Source of the DNA: a bacterium
GTDB taxonomy: Bacteria > Arandabacterota > Arandabacteria > Arandabacterales > Arandabacteraceae
Reading direction: 5' to 3'
Assembly (NCBI GenBank): GCA_029933125.1
Contig: JAOZOU010000002.1
Span: forward strand, 108,181 to 172,180
DNA length: 64,000 nt
Shown here: positions 59,857 to 64,000 of the stretch, in pieces
Layout: every line of letters starts with the position of its first letter
Position numbering within the stretch: position 1 is the first letter of the stretch
Notes under the pieces: generated by a model
What the model was told of the DNA's origin: nothing
The model's database searches: none
Seen by the model: the letters and a program-made list of their open reading frames with translations, nothing else
Program-made: the position numbers and the translations under genes

Positions 59857-61239
59857 ATGGGAAGAAGATCTTCTGTGATTGTTCTGGTTCTTACGTTATT
59901 GACTTCTGCGGTGATGGGAGCGTCTGTTGGATGGTCTGAGGTGCCTACCGTATCGGATACACTGAAAGTGCTCTCGCTTGAGGACTGCATCGCCATCGCC
60001 TTGGAGAGGAATCAGTCTGTCCAAATAGCGAAAGCCAGGATCGACGAGGCAAGCGAGAAAAGACGGGAGGCATTCGGGAGTTACTTGCCTTCAGCCAGTG
60101 CTATCTTCTCATATACAAGGCTTTCAGAGGTGCCAACGCTTGATATGACCACGATGCTGTTGGAACCTGAGGGTGGTGTGGGGTCACTGGTAAGGTTCTA
60201 TGGGTTCGATACCTTTCACTACAAGATGGGGGAAGAGAACAATTACAAACTCAGCATTTCGGTTTCTCAACCTATTTTCACATGGGGACGAATCCGTTCC
60301 CAGAACCGCATTGCGCTTCTTGAATGGGAGCTTGCTCAGGAACAGTACAGACAAGCAAGACTTGATATAACCTTCGCTGTTAAGCAAGCCTTCTATTCGG
60401 TTCTCCTCACGCGTGAATTCCGCTATATTGCAGAAGAAGCTGTCCGGGCGATAGAGCGTCACTATGAAGTCGCTCAGGCTCTTTATGAGGAAGGCAAGGT
60501 CTCAGCACTGGATGTCTCACGCGTGAAGGTTCAGCTTGTCAACGCGAGAACACAGGAGATAAAGGCCGCCAATGCGGTAAAGCTTGCGCTCAAGGCTCTG
60601 TATAACCTCATAGATGCACCAGAGGGTGCCGACTGGCAGATCAGGGGCGAGCTTTCCTTTGAACCTATAATAATGACCGTAGAGGTCGCGTTTCAAGAGG
60701 CTCTGGAGAACAGGCCCGAACTCAGAGAACTTGCGCTGAGGAGAGGCATTGTGGATGAACTGTTGCGATTGGCAAGGGCTGAGACAAAGCCAACTCTTGC
60801 ATTCGCGGCCAGCTATGATTACAGCAGACCTTTCTACTTCAGCGATGACTGGAAGGGGAGCTGGAACGCTGGTCTCTATTTAAGTTTCCCTTTCTTCAAG
60901 GGCTTCTCTGACAAGGCAAGGGTCAGCCAAGCGCAATCGCAACTAAAGCAGATTGAACTGGCTGATGAGCAATTGCGGATGGGTATGAGACTGGAGATAG
61001 AAAAGATATTACTGAGCCTGGAGGAGGCTGCCGAAAGAGTGGCCGCACAGCAAGAGAACGTTGAGGTGGCAAGGCAGAATCTTGAGATCATCCAGAAAAG
61101 ATATCAGGAGGGGCTTGCATCTGATCTTGACGTTACGGATACCCGCCTTGGACTGACTCAGGCAGAGACAGAGTATGCTCAGGCTCTTTTCGATTATGTT
61201 ATCGCTTTGGCGGAACTCGAAAGAGCGATAGGCAGGTGA
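59857..61239 (+). CDS. TolC-family outer-membrane channel
   Basis: 460 aa. A signal peptide (MGRRSSVIVLVLTLLTSAVM) is followed by the two OEP repeats: LSLEDCIAIALERNQSVQIA at the start of the first and VAFQEALENRPELRELALR opening the second. Long alpha-helical stretches such as LGLTQAETEYAQALFDYVIA form the periplasmic tunnel. It lies 42 bp after marR and about 150 bp before the adaptor gene, providing the outer-membrane exit of the pump. ATG is preceded by GGAGGGGGATC. Confidence 0.92.
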   Translation: MGRRSSVIVLVLTLLTSAVMGASVGWSEVPTVSDTLKVLSLEDCIAIALERNQSVQIAKARIDEASEKRREAFGSYLPSASAIFSYTRLSEVPTLDMTTMLLEPEGGVGSLVRFYGFDTFHYKMGEENNYKLSISVSQPIFTWGRIRSQNRIALLEWELAQEQYRQARLDITFAVKQAFYSVLLTREFRYIAEEAVRAIERHYEVAQALYEEGKVSALDVSRVKVQLVNARTQEIKAANAVKLALKALYNLIDAPEGADWQIRGELSFEPIIMTVEVAFQEALENRPELRELALRRGIVDELLRLARAETKPTLAFAASYDYSRPFYFSDDWKGSWNAGLYLSFPFFKGFSDKARVSQAQSQLKQIELADEQLRMGMRLEIEKILLSLEEAAERVAAQQENVEVARQNLEIIQKRYQEGLASDLDVTDTRLGLTQAETEYAQALFDYVIALAELERAIGR

Positions 61240-61388
61240 GGGTATGGGTCAAAGGGGTCGACTGAATTTGTGAACTGACCACTCGCTTTTGAAAGGGCAT
61301 GTTTTCTTGGAGGTTTTCACTTATGCACAGCACAATCAGCCTCAGTAAGGGTTGTAGGTTGTCTCAAGCCTTTAGGAGGGAGAACACG

Positions 61389-62282
61389 ATGAGGTTGGGT
61401 CTGGTCACGCTGCTTTGTCTCACATGTCTTTCCATGAGCTGCTCAAACGAACAGCAGCCCGCTCAGGCGGCTGAACCAGCAGGTGCGATCGAGGTTGAGG
61501 TTTACAAAGTGGATGAAGGGACCGTAAGAGAATGCCTCAACTGTGACGGTGACATAGAAGCTGCCAGGGAAGTCCTCGTCTATGCATCTGTTCCCGGGAA
61601 GCTGCATACCAAGATTCGCCAAATAGGCGAAGACGTTAAGAAGGACGAGATTGTTGTATTGCTTGATCGTGATGAGCCAGCACTGAAGTTCTCATATGCT
61701 GAAGTCAAGGCGCCAATTCGCGGAACGATAACGCGGTACTTTGTCGAGATCGGTGATGAAGTGCTTCCTCCACAGCCCATGCCACAGAAGCCCATCATGT
61801 CAATTGCTGATCTCGACACGGTCAAGGTGAGAGCTCTGCTGAATGAGAGAGAGATCGTCTTGATCAGGAGAGGAATGAAGGCGACGATCGAGGTCGATGC
61901 TTTTCCTGATACGGTTTTCTTGGGTAGGGTGACTCGCATATACCCCGCTGTAGACGCCATGACACGAAAAGGAGAAATCGAAATAGAGATTCCGAATCCC
62001 GGCAGGGTGCTGAGACCCGGTATGTTCGCTACCTGCGGCCTCATTCTCCGGGAGAAAGACAATGTGCCGGTTATTCCTGCCAAGGCTGTCGTGCATAGAG
62101 AGGGCAAAGCTGTCGCCTTCAAGGTTGTGAGCGGTAGGCTTGTTGAGCAACCGGTTAGATTGGGTATTAGGGACAGGGATGTCTTCGAAGTCATCGATGG
62201 CTTGAGGCTTGGGGATCCTATAGTTTGCAATCATATCGCCGGACTTATTGATGGGGCACGTGTAGTAGTGTCAGGGAAGTAG
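61389..62282 (+). CDS. RND efflux periplasmic adaptor lipoprotein (no alpha-hairpin)
   Basis: 297 aa from the ATG at 61389 behind TTAGGAGGG; ATGs upstream add a segment with no signal logic. The lipobox LSMSC gives a lipid-anchored protein. The lipoyl-like domain begins VLVYASVPGKLHTKIRQIGE and resumes SYAEVKAPIRGTITRYFVE after only about ten residues, so the usual coiled-coil hairpin is missing. Then come the beta-barrel (DTVKVRALLNEREIVLI) and membrane-proximal domains (PVRLGIRDRDVFEVIDGL). Hairpin-less adaptors are known, for example Borrelia BesA. It must contact TolC differently. Confidence 0.88.
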   Translation: MRLGLVTLLCLTCLSMSCSNEQQPAQAAEPAGAIEVEVYKVDEGTVRECLNCDGDIEAAREVLVYASVPGKLHTKIRQIGEDVKKDEIVVLLDRDEPALKFSYAEVKAPIRGTITRYFVEIGDEVLPPQPMPQKPIMSIADLDTVKVRALLNEREIVLIRRGMKATIEVDAFPDTVFLGRVTRIYPAVDAMTRKGEIEIEIPNPGRVLRPGMFATCGLILREKDNVPVIPAKAVVHREGKAVAFKVVSGRLVEQPVRLGIRDRDVFEVIDGLRLGDPIVCNHIAGLIDGARVVVSGK

Positions 62283-62294
62283 AGGGAGGGAAAA

Positions 62295-64000
62295 ATGCGA
62301 TTACCTGAGTTTTCTGTCAAACGTCCGGTCACGGTGACGATGCTCATCCTGATTGTAGTAGTGCTTGGGATAATCTCGCTCATGCGTCTGGGGATCGAGC
62401 TCATGCCAGACATTAGCTATCCGGTGGTCTCCACTATCCTTTCTTATGAAGGAGCTTCTCCGGAGGACATTGAGAACCTTATCACTAAACCAGTTGAGGG
62501 TGCGATTGCGAGTGTCAAGGGTATCAAGAAAATCACATCAACTTCGATAGAAGGAACGGCAGCAATAATGGCCGAATTCAATTGGGGTACGAATCTGGAC
62601 TTTGCAGCCCAGGATATCCGTGAGCGCATAGAGATGATTCGTGACTTCCTGCCTCAGGACATGAAGAGACCGCTGATCATGAAGTTTGACATATCAATGA
62701 TGCCCGTCCTTGCCTATGGGATAACGAGTGAGAGAAGCCCGCGGGATCTGAGGACCTTTGTTGAGGATAACATAAAGGACAGGCTTGAACAGATTGATGG
62801 AGTTGCTTCGTGCACTGTTATGGGGGGAGAGGAAAGAGAGATACAGGTCCGAGTCTCGAGGCAAAAGCTTGCAAGCTTCGGACTCAGCCTGCAGCAGGTT
62901 GTAGGTGCACTCAGGTTTGAGAATGTCAACATCTCCGGCGGTCATGTCAAAGAAGGCTATACGGAGTACTTGGTAAGGACTCTCGGAGAGTTTGGGAGCC
63001 TGGATGAGATAAGCTCGATTGTTGTTGGCAACAGGATGGGCACGCCAGTCTACCTCAGAGATGTTGCAGAAGTCTATGACACTCACAAGGAAAAAAGAGC
63101 CGGATCCTATACCAATGGTAAGTCAAGTGTTCTGATAATGGTGAGCAAGAGCTCGGGCGAAAACACAGTGACTGTTGCTGACCGAGTTAAGAGGGCTATT
63201 GCAGAGATGGCTCCGAACTTGCCTCCTGACATAGAATTCCACGAAGCGCTCGATCAATCGAGATTGACACGCCAGGTGGTAGGCTCCACAGTCAAAGATG
63301 CTCTGTTTGGGGCAATTCTGGCTGTTATCATACTTCTGGTCTTCCTGAGAAGTCTTAGACCCACACTGGTTATTGCGCTGAGCATCCCTCTTTCGATTGT
63401 TGCAACCTTTATCCCGATATACTTTCTTGGATACACACTCAACATTATGACCCTGGTTGGTCTTGCCTTAGGAGCCGGGCTTCTCATATCGAATGCCATC
63501 ATAGCCATTGAGAACATCTTTCGATACATGGAAGACGGGCATGATCGTATCACCTCAAGCATTGAGGGCGTAAGCGAGGTGAGCATGGCTATCACCGCCT
63601 CAACTCTGACAACAATGATTGTTTTCCTGCCACTGATCTACATCCCTGGCATCACAGGTAAGGTGTCGCGCGGGTTAGCTCTTACGGTTGCGTCTGCGCT
63701 CTTTATGTCATTGCTGGTGACGTTAACGCTTGTACCCATGCTGGCATCACGCATTTTTAGGCGTGTTCGGCAGGGAACGAAAGAGCATGTACTCTATGCC
63801 ACTGAGCGGCACTTCCAGAAGGCTGTAGTGATCTATGAGAAAGTTCTCAACTGGTGTCTCAGGAACAAGAAGAAGGTGCTTGCCATCGTGTTTGGTCTCT
63901 TCGCCTTGAGTGCCGCAGCTATCTTCATTATGGATAGAGAATTCATCCCCGAAAGCGACATGGACATCGTCATCCTCAAAGTCAGTCTACCAGTCGGCAC
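62295..64000 (+). CDS. RND-family (HAE1-like) inner-membrane efflux transporter (3' partial)
   Basis: The first 568 codons are visible, starting MRLPEFSVKRPVTVTMLILI behind AGGGAGGG. TM1 is followed by the porter domain (SYEGASPEDIENLITKPVEG, GVASCTVMGGEEREIQVRV), then TM2-TM6 (DALFGAILAVIILLVFLRSL, STLTTMIVFLPLIYIPGITG). In TM4, where HAE1 pumps have a VDD or VDN proton-relay motif (AcrB D407/D408), the sequence reads LLISNAIIAIENIFR, with Ser-Asn at residues 399-400. The rest, with the TM10 Lys, is beyond the window. Together with the TolC and adaptor genes it forms a tripartite pump or an RND-derived transporter. Confidence 0.93.
   Translation, partial: MRLPEFSVKRPVTVTMLILIVVVLGIISLMRLGIELMPDISYPVVSTILSYEGASPEDIENLITKPVEGAIASVKGIKKITSTSIEGTAAIMAEFNWGTNLDFAAQDIRERIEMIRDFLPQDMKRPLIMKFDISMMPVLAYGITSERSPRDLRTFVEDNIKDRLEQIDGVASCTVMGGEEREIQVRVSRQKLASFGLSLQQVVGALRFENVNISGGHVKEGYTEYLVRTLGEFGSLDEISSIVVGNRMGTPVYLRDVAEVYDTHKEKRAGSYTNGKSSVLIMVSKSSGENTVTVADRVKRAIAEMAPNLPPDIEFHEALDQSRLTRQVVGSTVKDALFGAILAVIILLVFLRSLRPTLVIALSIPLSIVATFIPIYFLGYTLNIMTLVGLALGAGLLISNAIIAIENIFRYMEDGHDRITSSIEGVSEVSMAITASTLTTMIVFLPLIYIPGITGKVSRGLALTVASALFMSLLVTLTLVPMLASRIFRRVRQGTKEHVLYATERHFQKAVVIYEKVLNWCLRNKKKVLAIVFGLFALSAAAIFIMDREFIPESDMDIVILKVSLPVG

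Noticed and set aside
1-64000. CRISPR arrays, rRNA and tRNA genes
   Set aside because: No regularly spaced direct repeats, no cloverleaf with CCA-type end and no rRNA segment was seen in reading; a tool search would be needed to exclude a single tRNA.

Overview
The window looks like a chromosome segment of an uncultured, probably anaerobic, Gram-negative bacterium of the Fibrobacterota-Chlorobi-Bacteroidota (FCB) type. Several large secreted proteins end in a FlgD/type-A-like C-terminal sorting domain whose last strand finishes in V-V-R, L-M-R or L-L-R. A PorV/PorQ-family barrel protein and a TonB-dependent receptor lie in the same region. An HdrB-coupled fumarate reductase, ferredoxins and a B12/Fe-S reductive-dehalogenase homologue point to low-potential metabolism. 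No rRNA, tRNA or CRISPR array was seen.

Layout. 1-3134: a three-gene fumarate reductase/succinate dehydrogenase of the thiol:fumarate type, cut at the left edge. 3135-5060: scar with two truncated transposases (IS256-like and IS110-like). 5061-10053: a large gingipain-like C25 peptidase and an RdhA-like protein. 10315-17351: an envelope operon (TonB-dependent receptor, 991-aa tagged surface protein, PorV-like barrel) closed by a strong terminator. 17445-18709: a decayed restriction-methylase remnant fused to a broken SatD partner gene, satD itself, and two tandem palindromic operators. 18995-25000: MATE exporter, PfkB kinase, OGG1-type glycosylase, ferredoxin and DHH phosphoesterase. 24886-29974: IscU-like scaffold, zinc ribbon, TusA-like protein, amidohydrolase and a second C25 peptidase. 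29976-36879 (minus): tagged surface proteins, one combining VWA, cohesin-like and dockerin-like parts. 37246-38968: DUF6249 protein, ECF sigma factor and zinc-finger anti-sigma factor. 39153-42412: a zinc metallopeptidase split by a one-base frameshift in a C run. 42456-48460 (minus): glycogen debranching enzyme downstream of four uncharacterised membrane genes including a DUF6754 protein and a CxxCH heme-type protein. 48781-54784: unknown membrane protein, lipoprotein, DUF763 protein, EF-Tu-domain-II-like protein, GH10-like hydrolase and sugar kinase. 54802-58954 (minus): aminotransferase, OPT peptide transporter and M29-type aminopeptidase. 59268-64000: a MarR-controlled TolC/adaptor/RND export operon, cut at the right edge.

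How the parts fit (inference). Secreted peptidases (two C25, one metallopeptidase) could release peptides for the OPT transporter, aminopeptidase and aminotransferase. The barrel protein and sorting tails suggest a type IX-like route for the tagged proteins. The best candidates for undescribed biology are the DUF6754/heme membrane operon, an RND pump whose TM4 proton-relay aspartates read Ser-Asn and whose adaptor lacks the alpha-hairpin, and the SatD locus with its paired operators.
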